Of a stretch of DNA of 64,000 nt, positions 49,485-58,907 are shown one piece after another. Location: NCBI GenBank assembly GCA_003611955.1, contig RAZE01000012.1, positions 1 to 64,000 of the forward strand, in the 5' to 3' direction. Source of the DNA: a bacterium 1XD8-76. Its GTDB lineage: Bacteria; Bacillota; Clostridia; Lachnospirales; Lachnospiraceae. The notes under the pieces were generated by a model that was not told the origin of the DNA, did no database searches, and saw only the letters and a program-made list of their open reading frames with translations. Each line of letters begins with the position of its first letter. Positions within the stretch are counted from its first letter, which is position 1. The position numbers and the translations under genes were made by a program.

Positions 49485-49513
49485 ATTATAAAATATTTTT
49501 GTTTTTTTTACAA
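49485..49513 (-). promoter_or_regulatory. Promoter of the DUF1905/C39-EamA-RsmF-Sfp operon
   Basis: On the minus strand TTGTAA (49508-49513) and a perfect TATAAT (49485-49490) are exactly 17 bases apart. The -35 box contains the TAA stop codon of the DUF212 gene. The leader to the first start is about 30 bases. Confidence 0.65.
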
Positions 49514-49972
49514 GAATACAAAATAATAGATTGCCGCAACGGCGATCCCCAGAAGCATCCCAGCCATCACCTGGGTCGGCGTATGCCCGACAAATTCTTT
49601 CAGCTTTTTCTCCATGCTCAGTTTCGACTGTCCCAGGGCCTCCAGAAGCGTTATCATCTCGTTCAGTATCTTTGCCTGTTTTCCCGTCTCCAGCCGCACC
49701 CCCATGGCGTCATGCATCACAATGATCGCAACGATACAGGCCACCGCAAAGAGGGGAGAACCGAACCCGCCTGTCAGTCCGGTCATAGCCGCCACCGCCG
49801 TCACTGTGGCCGAGTGGGCGCTGGGCATTCCTCCGTCCCCGATCATCCTCGAAAAATCTATCTCTTTGTTGAGTACCGCGTACAGAATCGTTTTGATGAC
49901 CTGCGCCGTAAACCAGCTCAAAACGCCTGCGATCAATATATCGTTGTGCAGTAATTCCCGTAGTCCTTCCAT
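49508..49972 (-). CDS. DUF212-family membrane protein (PAP2-related)
   Basis: A 154-residue membrane protein of the divergent PAP2 group. The conserved block GGMPSAHSATVTAVAAMTGL and MHDAMGVRLETGKQAKILNE are the family hallmarks, with GHTPTQVMAGMLLGI near the end. Relatives are described as acid-phosphatase or haloperoxidase-like, but no substrate is known. GGAG lies about seven bases before ATG. It follows the radical SAM gene by about 50 bases. Confidence 0.9.
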   Translation of the reverse strand: MEGLRELLHNDILIAGVLSWFTAQVIKTILYAVLNKEIDFSRMIGDGGMPSAHSATVTAVAAMTGLTGGFGSPLFAVACIVAIIVMHDAMGVRLETGKQAKILNEMITLLEALGQSKLSMEKKLKEFVGHTPTQVMAGMLLGIAVAAIYYFVFL

Positions 49973-50019
49973 TCTTTCTCTCCGTTATTCACTGTCTGTC
50001 TCTCAATCCGGATATTCCC

Positions 50020-50628
50020 TCACGCTTCCCACTCTCTGATCCGATAGACGACTCCCAGATCCTCACATATCTTTCGGCAGCGTTCCTCCTCCTCCTTTGT
50101 GATCGTCGTGTCCACCGTCGTCATAACTACATGAGGCACATATTTTGTACATTCTCCCGCAAAGGCAAGCATCCCCCTGTAGCCTTCCTCGCCAAATCTG
50201 CTGCGCACGATCTCCTGATATTTCTCCGGATCCGGATGGTTTAAGCTGATGGAGACCGTGTCGATAAGCCCCTCCAGTTCTGGAGCGATATTCCTGCCGT
50301 TGATCAGGGAACCCTGCCCGTTCGTATTGATGCGGATCGGGCACTTCCACTCCCTTTTCACAAAAGCTGCCACTTCCTTCAACACATCAAAAGCTTCCGT
50401 GGGCTCCCCGAAACCGCAGAACACCACTTCGCCGTAGTCTTCCCTGCAAAATTTCGAAAACTCATTTATCGCCTCCTGTGCGGTCGGCTCATGTTCCAGC
50501 CAGAGGCTGCCTGATTTTCCCATCTTATCCCTGTCCTGTCTCAGACAGAACGTGCAGGCGCAGCTGCAGCGGTTCGTCAGATTTACATATAAGTTATTGT
50601 GTACCTCATACAAAATTTCCATCGCCAT
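50020..50628 (-). CDS. Radical SAM protein of the TatD-linked type
   Basis: A 202-residue compact radical SAM enzyme. The cluster motif CxxxCxxC is at Cys21, Cys25 and Cys28 in TNRCSCACTFCLRQ, followed by VVFCGFGEPTEAFDVL, RINTNGQGSLING and a short C-terminus. The start MEILYEVHNNLYVNLTNRC matches a family that is usually beside, or fused to, TatD nucleases. Here no tatD gene is adjacent, and pyridoxamine kinase precedes it. ATG 50628 or 50622 may be the start. Reaction unknown. Confidence 0.85.
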   Translation of the reverse strand: MAMEILYEVHNNLYVNLTNRCSCACTFCLRQDRDKMGKSGSLWLEHEPTAQEAINEFSKFCREDYGEVVFCGFGEPTEAFDVLKEVAAFVKREWKCPIRINTNGQGSLINGRNIAPELEGLIDTVSISLNHPDPEKYQEIVRSRFGEEGYRGMLAFAGECTKYVPHVVMTTVDTTITKEEEERCRKICEDLGVVYRIREWEA

Positions 50629-50644
50629 TTCCTGTTCTCCTCCA

Positions 50645-51478
50645 TCATTTTAAAGTATGCAGAAATTCCTCAAAGCAAACGCCGTCCGTGAGGGGAATCC
50701 CCATCTCGATCGACTTCAGGATACATTTCTTGATAAATCTGCCCGCCTTTTTCACCGACTGCTCAAAGGGCACGCCGTTCACCGCGTCCGCCGCGATAAT
50801 AGACGCGAAGATATCGCCCGTCCCGCTCCTCTGCGTTCCGGCCTTGATCGTTCGGAAGATCCGGGGCTCACCGTCCCTTTCATAACAATAATTCGCGATA
50901 AATTCCCCCTGGATAATCCCTGTGATAACCACTTTCTCCGGTCCCATCGCCGAAAGCTTCTCCGCCAGCCACAAAAGCCTCTTTCTGGTCCACTTTTCCT
51001 CATAGGGAATACCGGCTAAAATGCAGGCTTCCGTCAAATTCGGCGTGATGATATCCGCCCACGGAATCAGTTCCCGCATTTTCAGACAGGTTTCCATGGA
51101 ATAGGTCGGATACATCTTTCCATAATCTCCCATCACGGGATCGACAACGACCACGGTATCCTTGTCCTTAAAATTTTTAAAAAATGTCTCCACAATTTCG
51201 ATCTGTTCAGGCGAACCTAAAAAACCACTGCAGATTCCCTGAAAATGCAGTTCCAGCTTTTCCCACTCCTTCATATAAGGACGCATTCTCTCCGTAAAAT
51301 CCTCCAGATAAAAGGACTGAAAACCGGTATGGTTGGAAAAAACTGCCGTCGGTACAAAGCAGCACTGTATTTTCATGGCAGAAATGATCGGCAGTTCCAC
51401 GGCGATGGAACATCTGCCGAAACCGGATAAATCGTTGATGACTGCTAACTTTTTCTGACTGTCTCGTATCTTTCCCAT
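50645..51478 (-). CDS. Pyridoxamine kinase (PdxY/ribokinase-like family)
   Basis: Phosphorylates pyridoxal or pyridoxamine in vitamin B6 salvage. The 277-residue ribokinase-fold protein shows INDLSGFGRCSIAVELPIIS at the start, VVVDPVMGDYGKMYPTY and the ATP-binding/anion-hole segment TQRSGTGDIFASIIAADAV with the catalytic aspartate. AGGAG lies five bases before ATG. It appears to be the first gene of a transcript with the radical SAM and DUF212 genes. Confidence 0.9.
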   Translation of the reverse strand: MGKIRDSQKKLAVINDLSGFGRCSIAVELPIISAMKIQCCFVPTAVFSNHTGFQSFYLEDFTERMRPYMKEWEKLELHFQGICSGFLGSPEQIEIVETFFKNFKDKDTVVVVDPVMGDYGKMYPTYSMETCLKMRELIPWADIITPNLTEACILAGIPYEEKWTRKRLLWLAEKLSAMGPEKVVITGIIQGEFIANYCYERDGEPRIFRTIKAGTQRSGTGDIFASIIAADAVNGVPFEQSVKKAGRFIKKCILKSIEMGIPLTDGVCFEEFLHTLK

Positions 51479-51589
51479 GATGTCTCCTGTATTTTATAAC
51501 TCTCCGCGTTCCCGAAAAGCTGTATCACATATTTACCGCGCTTAGCTTACCACGAAATCAGGATTTTTTCAATAAAATTCATTTTTTAT

Positions 51590-51617
51590 TGTAACAAATC
51601 CCCTTATGTTGCGATAT
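51590..51617 (+). promoter_or_regulatory. Candidate ECF-type promoter of the sigma factor operon
   Basis: TGTAAC (51590-51595) and CGATAT (51612-51617) are 16 bases apart. Bacterial ECF sigma factors typically recognise a -35 element like TGAAAC or TGTAAC and a -10 element beginning CG with this spacing. ECF genes commonly drive their own transcription, so this may be a self-regulated promoter. It lies about 65 bases upstream of GTG 51680. Confidence 0.45.
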
Positions 51618-51679
51618 AAGAGGTAAGCAGCCAAAAATCCCTTGTCAACCGAAACGGAAAGCGCGAAGGAGGTGAAAAA

Positions 51680-52135
51680 GTGCGGGATAACTCTCAAAAT
51701 GCAGATATGGATTCTGTCTATCAGGAGTATGCGAGCCTGGTCTACCGCTTTCTGTACTCCCATACGCATGATCCCGATTGGTCCGAGGAACTCATGCAGG
51801 AGACATTTTTGCGGGCAGTGAGCTCTATCTCCCGCTACGACGGCTCCTGTAAGCTCTCCACATGGCTCTGCCAGATAGCAAAGCATGTGCTGTATCAGGA
51901 ACTCCGCAAAAAGAAGCGTGTGGAGACCGTGGAGCTGACAGACTGTCTTCTCGACGTTTCCGCCCCGGAGGGAGAGGCAAACGCGCTGGAGCAGGAAAAC
52001 AGGATCGAGCTGTACAGGGCGGTCCACCGTCTGCCGGAAGCGGAGCGGGAAGTTGTTCTGTACCGGATCACAGGAGAACTCTCCTTCCGCGAGATCGGCG
52101 CCATCTTAGGAAAGAGCGAAACGACGGTATTTTGA
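51680..52135 (+). pseudogene. ECF RNA polymerase sigma factor, truncated at the C-terminus
   Basis: A 151-residue sigma-70 family protein starting at GTG 51680 (GAAGGAGG upstream). Region 2 is intact (YASLVYRFLYSHTHDPDWSE, ELMQETFLRAVSSI, LSTWLCQIAKHVLYQEL), and region 4 begins correctly (LPEAEREVVLYRITGELSFR, EIGAILGKSETTVF). A TGA then stops the protein in the middle of the DNA-recognition helix. About 20 further residues are expected. The anti-sigma reading frame follows immediately in another frame and lacks its own start. Region 4 can hardly contact a -35 box in this state. Confidence 0.75.
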
Positions 52136-52143
52136 GCGAAACG
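52114..52143 (+). repeat. Ten-base direct repeat at the sigma/anti-sigma junction
   Basis: GAGCGAAACG occurs at 52114-52123 and again at 52134-52143, spanning the premature TGA. Direct repeats of this size can promote slippage or illegitimate recombination. Both copies are retained, so a simple repeat-to-repeat deletion, which leaves one copy, does not explain the junction by itself. Confidence 0.6.
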
Positions 52144-53028
52144 GGATCAGAGACAGTCAGAGAGCATCTGGAGGAATGCGGGAATTGCCATCAGGCTTAC
52201 CTGGAAATGAAGGAGGAACTTCCTGCGGATACAGAAACAAAGGAGGAGATCGCGCTCGACGGCTTTAAGAAAGTACGGCGGTGCACTAAAATGCTGAAGA
52301 TCGCCGTCACAACGGTCACCGGACTGCTGTTTTTTCTTATTTTCTCATTCTTCATGAAAATCTTTTTGGTTGGCGAGCCCTTATCCACCCATAAGTTACG
52401 CTCAGAGCTCTCCTACAACGAGGAGACATCCTGCCTTGAAATAAACGGCACTGTCGATCTTGCCTCCTGCCGTGTCAGCCGCGTGGTGTGGAAACCGGAT
52501 GAGGAGAACGAAAACGAGGTAAACATTCTCGTATACGGAGCGGAAATACTGCCCTTTCAGTCAGAAAAAAGGGAGTTCAAGATATCCGTTCCGGATATGA
52601 AAGGCAAGAAAGCCTATTTCGCCTGCCCGGATTACGACCGACAGGAAATATTTAACTGGAAGCATCACCATTATGACCTGCTGGATGAGCTGGAAAATGA
52701 AATATATGAACACTATCCTGAGCTGAGCCGGGATAAAGATCCATTATGGTATAATGGCGGGATCGAATTTGTAGACGGAGTGGAAGGCATCAGATTTTCC
52801 GTCGATTCCATCGTCGGTGAAGATGCATCCTTCTGGACCTTCAACGACCAGCTCATCACAGACGGCGAATTTGAGAGCAGAGATTTTGAAATATGGATCT
52901 CCCTGGAAAAGCCCCGCCAGATCCTCATCTACGATTTTCGGACCGGAGAGTACACAGACGATCCTTCCATCCTTAAAAGACATTCCGAGCAGACAGTAGA
53001 ACAGATCATACAGTATACAGTTGAATAA
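52132..53028 (+). pseudogene. Anti-sigma factor-like membrane protein lacking its N-terminus
   Basis: Up to 298 residues from TTG 52132, which overlaps the sigma stop as TTGA. The zinc-binding anti-sigma motif HxxxCxxC is present (REHLEECGNCHQAYLEM). A membrane helix follows at about residues 57-80 (VTGLLFFLIFSFFMKI), then an extracytoplasmic domain of about 210 residues with beta-rich segments (LEINGTVDLASCRVSRVVW). The N-terminal 20-35 residues that normally precede the histidine in this family are missing. No ribosome binding site is evident at the TTG. It may be a remnant, or may be translated by coupling. Confidence 0.65.
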
Positions 53029-53118
53029 AAACACTTTTTCATGATAAAATGCCTTTCAGAGGGCACAGGAAGCGTAGGCGCACGGTGGGTGTCCTGCATG
53101 TGGAGGTACGGCAGTTTT

Positions 53119-54387
53119 ATGAAGACAGCAGGCGTTATAGCGGAATTCAATCCGCTTCATACGGGACATGAATATCTGATACGGCAGCTGCGCTCAGAGT
53201 ACGGGGCAAAATTCTGTGTTGTGGTGATGAGCGGAGACTACGTACAGCGCGGAGAACCCGCCTTCTTTTCCAAATTCCTGCGGACAAAGGCAGCCCTTTT
53301 ATCCGGCGCGGACCTTGTACTGGAACTGCCCCTCTCTGTCTCCACCGGGAGCGCGGAATATTTTGCGGAGGGCGCTGTCTCTCTGCTTAATCGTCTGGGG
53401 TGCGTCACCCATCTGGGCTTCGGCAGTGAAAGCGGGGATGTTTATGCCTTTCGGTCTGCCGGGAAGTTCCTCTCGCAAGAGCCGGAAACCTACCGGCGTC
53501 TCCTGCGGCAGTTTCTGAAGGCGGGCATGAGTTTTCCGAGAGCCAGATATGAAGCGTTATCTCTCTGTCCGGATGATTCCGAAAAATATGCATCTGAGGG
53601 CGATATTACGGATCTTCTCTCTCTCCTCGAGAGTCCCAACAATATCCTCGGCACAGAATACTGCAAAGCGCTTTATAAGCTGCGCTCTTCCATCGTCCCT
53701 GTCACCGTAAAGCGTCTCGGAGCAGGTTACCACGAAGCGGTAAGTCCGGATGCAGAATATGCCTCTGCTTCCGGGCTGAGAAAAGCCTTCTCCTCCTCCC
53801 CCGGTACTGATAAAATGGAAGGTCTGTTGCACAATTATGTCCCGCAAGCCTGTCAGCCTCTCTATCTGGAAGCGCTGCGGCAGAGACAATACCTGACCTT
53901 TGACGCCCTCTTTTTGCCGCTGTACTATACTCTGCAGTATACCGACGCCAAAACCCTCTCCCGATATCAGGATGTAACGCCTGAGCTTTCCGAGAGACTT
54001 TCCGGCATCTTCCGGCGGTGTTCTTCCATCGAAGAACTAAGCGCCGCCCTGAAGGCAAAGAACCTGACCTCCGCCAGAATACATCGCTGCCTCCTGCATA
54101 TCCTGCTGCACCTGACAAAGGACACCGTGGCCGCCGAGAGGGAACAGGGCTTCGCCCTCTATGCCAGGATCCTGGGCTTTCGCAGGCAGGCAGAACCCCT
54201 GCTCTCCGAGATCAAAAAACACTCCTCCATCCCTCTTGTCTCCAAACTGGCGGATGCGCCAAAAACCCTGTCTCCGTCTGCCCTCGTCCAGCTTGAACAG
54301 ACAATAAAAGCTTCCGAGTTGTACCGTGCCGCACTGCCCGGCACGGTTCCCGGAAGCGAATATGCTCAGAATATCGTTATTCTGTGA
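53119..54387 (+). CDS. tmcAL: tRNA(Met) cytidine acetate ligase
   Basis: Makes N4-acetylcytidine at the wobble position of elongator tRNA(Met), using acetate and ATP. The 422-residue protein begins with the nucleotidyltransferase signature GVIAEFNPLHTGHEYLI (HxGH-type motif), then VVVMSGDYVQRGEPAFFSK and ADLVLELPLSVSTGSAEYFA. Later KRLGAGYHE and EYASASGLRKA are present. I start at ATG 53119. GGAGG is 12 bases upstream, which is rather far. It converges with the MerR-like gene and the two overlap by 11 bases at their 3' ends. Confidence 0.93.
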   Translation: MKTAGVIAEFNPLHTGHEYLIRQLRSEYGAKFCVVVMSGDYVQRGEPAFFSKFLRTKAALLSGADLVLELPLSVSTGSAEYFAEGAVSLLNRLGCVTHLGFGSESGDVYAFRSAGKFLSQEPETYRRLLRQFLKAGMSFPRARYEALSLCPDDSEKYASEGDITDLLSLLESPNNILGTEYCKALYKLRSSIVPVTVKRLGAGYHEAVSPDAEYASASGLRKAFSSSPGTDKMEGLLHNYVPQACQPLYLEALRQRQYLTFDALFLPLYYTLQYTDAKTLSRYQDVTPELSERLSGIFRRCSSIEELSAALKAKNLTSARIHRCLLHILLHLTKDTVAAEREQGFALYARILGFRRQAEPLLSEIKKHSSIPLVSKLADAPKTLSPSALVQLEQTIKASELYRAALPGTVPGSEYAQNIVIL

Positions 54388-54634
54388 GTAGTTTTTTAAT
54401 CTCCGGCACTGTCCTTCCCTCCTCCCGTTTTTCGCGGATCCAAGCCACCCGCTCCACACTTTCCTCCTGTCTGTATCTTCTCGTCAGATTCTCCTCAGCC
54501 TGCTCATAGGGCAGCATCCCCTCCTCCGTATAGAACTTCAGTGTACTGTATCTGCAGCCTGTCAGTCTCGCCAGCTCGCCGATCGTCACATACTCGGAGG
54601 CAAGGATTTTCTCCATTGTTCTTTGTCTCGACAT
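54377..54634 (-). CDS. MerR-like small DNA-binding protein
   Basis: An 85-residue winged-helix protein resembling the MerR DNA-binding domain alone: VTIGELARLTGCRYSTLKFY, TEEGMLPYEQAEENLTRRY and ERVAWIREKREEGRTVPEI. No effector domain follows, so it may act as a small co-regulator or need a partner. AAGGAA precedes ATG closely. The unknown 307-residue protein is encoded 15 bases upstream in the same direction, so the two are probably functionally linked. Its stop lies within the end of tmcAL. Confidence 0.8.
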   Translation of the reverse strand: MSRQRTMEKILASEYVTIGELARLTGCRYSTLKFYTEEGMLPYEQAEENLTRRYRQEESVERVAWIREKREEGRTVPEIKKLLTE

Positions 54635-54649
54635 GATTTCCTTCTCTTT

Positions 54650-55573
54650 CTACCAATAAACCGGCAACAGGCTCGCTCCCTGTATCGGAATCTTATAGCT
54701 GCGCACAGTTTTAGGCCACACGCGATAGTATGCATTATCTATCCGCAAAAGTGTCTCGCTTCCGTTTTTTGTCTCTTCCACAAAATGTCCCCTCTCCGAG
54801 AGAAATTCCATCATCGCCCACCGTCTGTCCTTCACCGTTGTTCCAAATATCACAAAGTCCACAAAGATCGCCTGCCGTCTGTCCAAAAAGGGAAACAATA
54901 GATTGACGCCTTCCAGATAGGGGTTTTTAAACAATTCCCGCTTCCCTTTCAGAAAGGATTTTATCATATGTTCTCCGCTCCTGTGAAACTCCTGTCTCCA
55001 TATCATACCGATATAATCCGCATCCGTCAATTCTTCCTCACCGCACAGAGCCGTCATTCTCACCTGAATCTTCTCCTGCTCTTTCACGGAACAGATATCA
55101 TGGATACACCCGCTCTCCCTGATCAGCCACAAAAGGCAGGCGCACTCCATTGTAATCGGCCCTTCCTCCAAAATTTCGGCGCGCACACTCTCCACTATGG
55201 ACAGATATACCTCTCTGTCGCTGCGGTATGACTTCATTGAAATGCCTGCCGTGTAATAGTTCATATCACACCCCAGCAGATCCGGCACGATCTCTATTCC
55301 GCCATCGGCCAGCAGCAGATCTGCCGTCTCCCTTTCCACCGCATCCATCTCCTTCTTTTTCCTGTTTTTTATCGCTGCAATGCTCGCCTCCAACTCTGTC
55401 TGAAACTCCTGCACAGCAGGCATATCCTCCCTCCCAAGCAGAATCTCTTCCAAAAGTTTTGCCGCCGCAATTCCCCGCAATGCCGCATATTTTGCCGCCG
55501 AACGATGGTTGCAGGAGAGACCGTCCAGACTGATCAGAGCAAACTGTTGTGATAATGTATATTCTTTTTTCAT
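54650..55573 (-). CDS. Unknown protein paired with MerR-like regulator
   Basis: A 307-residue soluble, mostly helical protein. The N-terminal part (SLDGLSCNHRSAAKYAALRG, IAAAKLLEEILLG) faintly resembles GPP34/GOLPH3-type helical domains. A central segment has MECACLLWLIRESGCIHDI, and the C-terminus looks beta-rich. No catalytic motif or signal peptide is seen. AAAGGG lies about six bases before ATG. The tight spacing with the MerR-like gene suggests they act together. No transposon or phage marker is near. Confidence 0.6.
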   Translation of the reverse strand: MKKEYTLSQQFALISLDGLSCNHRSAAKYAALRGIAAAKLLEEILLGREDMPAVQEFQTELEASIAAIKNRKKKEMDAVERETADLLLADGGIEIVPDLLGCDMNYYTAGISMKSYRSDREVYLSIVESVRAEILEEGPITMECACLLWLIRESGCIHDICSVKEQEKIQVRMTALCGEEELTDADYIGMIWRQEFHRSGEHMIKSFLKGKRELFKNPYLEGVNLLFPFLDRRQAIFVDFVIFGTTVKDRRWAMMEFLSERGHFVEETKNGSETLLRIDNAYYRVWPKTVRSYKIPIQGASLLPVYW

Positions 55574-55608
55574 ACTCTTCCCTTTCTGCTGTATTCCAGC
55601 CTTTTGTC

Positions 55609-55636
55609 ACTTATCACTTATTACTTACTACTTACG
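55609..55636. repeat. Four tandem copies of a seven-base unit
   Basis: ACTTATC, ACTTATT, ACTTACT and ACTTACG follow one another without a gap in the leader of the 307-residue protein gene. The copies differ at the last two positions. It could be a simple-sequence tract or repeated binding sites. Confidence 0.5.
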
Positions 55637-55652
55637 ATTTAAAAATAACATA

Positions 55653-55699
55653 AAAAATTCTTCCTGTCAATCTCCTAAAAGAAAAGAGGAAGAATTTCT
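55653..55699 (-). terminator. Terminator of the UPF0210 gene
   Basis: A perfect 11-base stem, AAATTCTTCCT (55655-55665) with AGGAAGAATTT (55687-55697), has a 21-base A/T-rich loop and on the minus strand is followed by TTTATG. It lies 16 bases past the stop codon at 55713. Confidence 0.7.
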
Positions 55700-55712
55700 C
55701 ACAAACAGCAGT

Positions 55713-57080
55713 TTAGTTTTTAAAGCTGTGGATCGGCGCAGGAATTCTGCCGCCTCTGTTCACAAACGCCTCGCATCCGAAGGAATTGACCGACATGATC
55801 GGCGCATGCCCAAGAAGGCCGCCAAATTCCACGCTCTCCCCCACGCCTTTCCCGATCACCGGTATGATCCTGACTGCTGTGGTCTTCTGGTTCACCATGC
55901 CGATCGCCATCTCATCCGCGATGATCCCTGCGATCGTCGTCTCCCTCGTGTCGCCGGGGATCGCTATCATATCAAGCCCCACCGAGCACACACAGGTCAT
56001 CGCCTCCAATTTTTCCAGCGTGAGCGCTCCTGCCTGTACCGCATCGATCATCCCCTGATCCTCGCTGACCGGTATAAACGCGCCAGAAAGCCCGCCCACA
56101 TAGGAGGACGCCATGACGCCGCCCTTTTTCACCTGATCATTTAACAGCGCGAGAGCCGCTGTGGTTCCCGGCGCTCCCGCTCTCTCCAGCCCGATCTCAC
56201 AGAGAATATCCGCCACGGAATCCCCGATGGCAGGCGTCGGCGCAAGCGACAGATCCACAATGCCAAAGGGCACCTGCATCCGCCTGGATGCCTCCTTTGC
56301 CACAAGCTGTCCCACTCTCGTCACCTTGAACGCAGTCTTTTTGATCGTCTCGCAGAGCACCTCAAAACTCTCGCCCCGGACTTTTTCCAGTGCGGTCTTC
56401 ACAACGCCGGGGCCGCTTACGCCCACATTGATGATCTCATCCGCCTCCGTCACGCCGTGGAAAGCCCCCGCCATAAAGGGATTGTCATCGGGTGCATTGC
56501 AGAACACCACCAGCTTCGTACAGCCCATGGAATCCCTCTCTCTTGTCAGTTCCGCCGTCCTTTTGATGATACCTCCCATCATACGCACCGCATCCATATT
56601 GATCCCGGTGCGGGTGGAGCCCAGATTGATGCTGCTGCACACCCGCTCCGTACAGGCGAGCGCCTCGGGTATGGATTCCATCAATAACCTGTCCGCCTTT
56701 GTCATCCCCTTTGCCACCAGCGCGGAATAACCGCCGATAAAGTTGACGCCCACCTCGTGCGCAACCTGATCCAACACCTTTGCAATGGAAACAAAATCCG
56801 CAGGCGTCTTACAGCAGGACCCGCCCACCAACGCTATGGGAGTGAGGGAAATTCTTTTATTGACGATGGGAATGCCAAACTCCCGGGAGATCTCCTCGCC
56901 CGTCTGCACCAGATTCCCCGCCTTCTCCCTGATCTTCCGGTAAATCTTTTCCTTACACTTCTCCAGGTCCGCGTCGATACAGTCCAACAGGCTGATGCCC
57001 AGCGTGATCGTGCGGACGTCCAGATTCTCTTTATCTATCATCTCATTGGTCTCTGCTACTTCAAAAAAATTGATCATCAT
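55713..57080 (-). CDS. UPF0210 (PFL/DUF711) family protein
   Basis: A 455-residue cytosolic protein of a widespread uncharacterised family related by fold to the glycyl-radical (PFL-like) barrel but without a known reaction. Typical blocks are [75 protein letters not shown] and [26 protein letters not shown] precedes two adjacent ATG codons. The usual partner, a small ACT-domain protein, is 1.8 kb upstream here, with a chemoreceptor gene between them. Confidence 0.93.
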   Translation of the reverse strand: MMINFFEVAETNEMIDKENLDVRTITLGISLLDCIDADLEKCKEKIYRKIREKAGNLVQTGEEISREFGIPIVNKRISLTPIALVGGSCCKTPADFVSIAKVLDQVAHEVGVNFIGGYSALVAKGMTKADRLLMESIPEALACTERVCSSINLGSTRTGINMDAVRMMGGIIKRTAELTRERDSMGCTKLVVFCNAPDDNPFMAGAFHGVTEADEIINVGVSGPGVVKTALEKVRGESFEVLCETIKKTAFKVTRVGQLVAKEASRRMQVPFGIVDLSLAPTPAIGDSVADILCEIGLERAGAPGTTAALALLNDQVKKGGVMASSYVGGLSGAFIPVSEDQGMIDAVQAGALTLEKLEAMTCVCSVGLDMIAIPGDTRETTIAGIIADEMAIGMVNQKTTAVRIIPVIGKGVGESVEFGGLLGHAPIMSVNSFGCEAFVNRGGRIPAPIHSFKN

Positions 57081-57143
57081 TCTCTCCTCGGAAAATTTTT
57101 GTTGAAATGATTATATACCAAAGCCCTTTTCCTGTCTTATCCT

Positions 57144-58832
57144 TTATTTCAACTTAAACCTTTCTACCAGTCCCCTCATAAGCTGTGACTGGCTGGACAA
57201 CTCCTCGCTTGCGGCCGCGCTTTCCTCCGCGGTCGCTGAGTTTGTCTGCACTACACTTGAAATCTGATCGATCCCTGTCATGATCTGGGAGATGGATTCT
57301 GCCTGATCGTTGCTGGCATCCGAGATCTGTCCGATAACATCCGCCATTTCGTTTACGCCATTCAATGCCTGCTGCAGAGACTGCGCCGTATCGTCAACGA
57401 TCTTCGTCCCGTTTTCCACTACCTTCAGAGAATTTGCAATCAGAATCGAAATGTTTTTGGAAGCCTCTGCACTTTTATTCGCCAGATTGCGGACTTCCTC
57501 AGCCACTATGGCAAATCCCTTTCCGGCAGTGCCTGCACGGGCAGCTTCTACAGCGGCGTTAAGCGCAAGGATATTGGTCTGGGAAACAATGTCTTCCATC
57601 GTCTTAATAATCTTGCCGATCTCTTTGGAACCGGTACTGATGTCATTCATCGCCTGTATCATCTGCTGCATTTTTTTGTTGCTCTCATCCATTTCCGTAC
57701 TGATATGGCCCGCCGCCTCATTGGCCTGCCGTGCATTGGCTGCGGTCTGCTTTACTTTGTCGGAGATCATATCCATGGTTGCGGCGAGTTCCTGCACAGA
57801 ACTTGCCTGCTGCGTCGCTCCCTGAGCCAGATCCTGAGCGCCCTCAGATAACTGCTCCGCTCCGCCTGCAACCTGGGCGGAACTCTGGCTGATCTGCTGC
57901 ATCGTATCATTGAGTTTTTCCGCAATGCCCCGGAAAGATACCAAAAGCGGCGCAAAGGCGCCGGTATATTCTTCTTCACAAACAGAATCCACCGTAAAAT
58001 CACCCTCTGCCATCCTGGCCAGGAATTTATTCTCATCGTCGATAATCACCTGAAGTTTATGGATCAGCCTGCCTACCTGCACGGCGAGCACGCCCAACTC
58101 ATCCTCAGACGTATAGGAAATTTTTACATCCAGATCACCTTCCGCCATTTTTATGGCGGCATCCGCGATTTCGGAAACAGGCGTCTTAATCAGACGCACT
58201 ACTACAAACGAGAAATAGACTCCCAAAAGGATCGCGGCGATGATAACTGCCAGCATAATGACGGTGGCAATTCTATAAAGGAAAAAACTTTCCTCTGTGG
58301 CATCTTCACTGCCTTCCGTATTATAGACAATAATATCATTAAATGCACTGTTTAATGAATTGTAAAGATCTACGCATTCGCCTTCCAGAATAGCGCGTGC
58401 CTCCTCCGTGCTGCCCTGTCCGGCCAATGCCATCATCTCTTCATTCGCCTGATCGTACTGCTTCCAGATGTTCATGGCATTATTATAAAACTCCAGTTCT
58501 TCTTCATCAATCATTTCCCCATATTCAGCCAGAAGGGTATTCATATCTTCCTTTTCGCTTTGAAGGTACTGAAGGCTGGATTCCTTCACCTCTTCGGAAA
58601 TTGCGGTAAGATACCCCAGTTCATTGAGACGGATATTGGAAATCGTAGCGCTCATATCCCTTGCTACATTGATGCTTGGAAGCCAGCTTGTCGATATATC
58701 GCTTGCCATACTGTTCATACGGCCCATAAGAATAAATGACATCCCGCCGATAATCAGTAAGCCAAGCAGTGCGACTCCTATAAGAACGTAAAGTTTCAGT
58801 CTGATTTTCAGATTTCGTATGTAGTTAACCAT
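57144..58832 (-). CDS. Methyl-accepting chemotaxis protein
   Basis: A 562-residue transmembrane chemoreceptor. The first helix is at about residues 12-34, the external four-helix-bundle sensor at 35-190, the second helix at about 190-212, HAMP at about 213-268 and the signalling domain to the end. The conserved tip is visible ([20 protein letters not shown]). The ligand is unknown. AGGAGG lies 11 bases before ATG. It lies between two genes that are usually adjacent (UPF0210 and the ACT protein), and no other chemotaxis gene is near except the distant orphan cheR. Confidence 0.95.
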   Translation of the reverse strand: MVNYIRNLKIRLKLYVLIGVALLGLLIIGGMSFILMGRMNSMASDISTSWLPSINVARDMSATISNIRLNELGYLTAISEEVKESSLQYLQSEKEDMNTLLAEYGEMIDEEELEFYNNAMNIWKQYDQANEEMMALAGQGSTEEARAILEGECVDLYNSLNSAFNDIIVYNTEGSEDATEESFFLYRIATVIMLAVIIAAILLGVYFSFVVVRLIKTPVSEIADAAIKMAEGDLDVKISYTSEDELGVLAVQVGRLIHKLQVIIDDENKFLARMAEGDFTVDSVCEEEYTGAFAPLLVSFRGIAEKLNDTMQQISQSSAQVAGGAEQLSEGAQDLAQGATQQASSVQELAATMDMISDKVKQTAANARQANEAAGHISTEMDESNKKMQQMIQAMNDISTGSKEIGKIIKTMEDIVSQTNILALNAAVEAARAGTAGKGFAIVAEEVRNLANKSAEASKNISILIANSLKVVENGTKIVDDTAQSLQQALNGVNEMADVIGQISDASNDQAESISQIMTGIDQISSVVQTNSATAEESAAASEELSSQSQLMRGLVERFKLK

Positions 58833-58907
58833 ATCTGTGATCTCCTCCTGTATTCTGTTATCCGTAAGCGCCGGTTGTGAAAAAACGCCGAAAAGAACTA
58901 TCGTTTA

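Noticed and set aside
52133..52135. Selenocysteine or stop read-through at the TGA in the sigma factor
   Set aside because: Reading on in the same frame gives residues unlike sigma region 4 and soon another stop; a deletion or frameshift explains the site better.
55609..55636. Tandem seven-base units as a CRISPR or origin iteron array
   Set aside because: The units are too short and directly adjacent without spacers, and no replication or cas gene is nearby.
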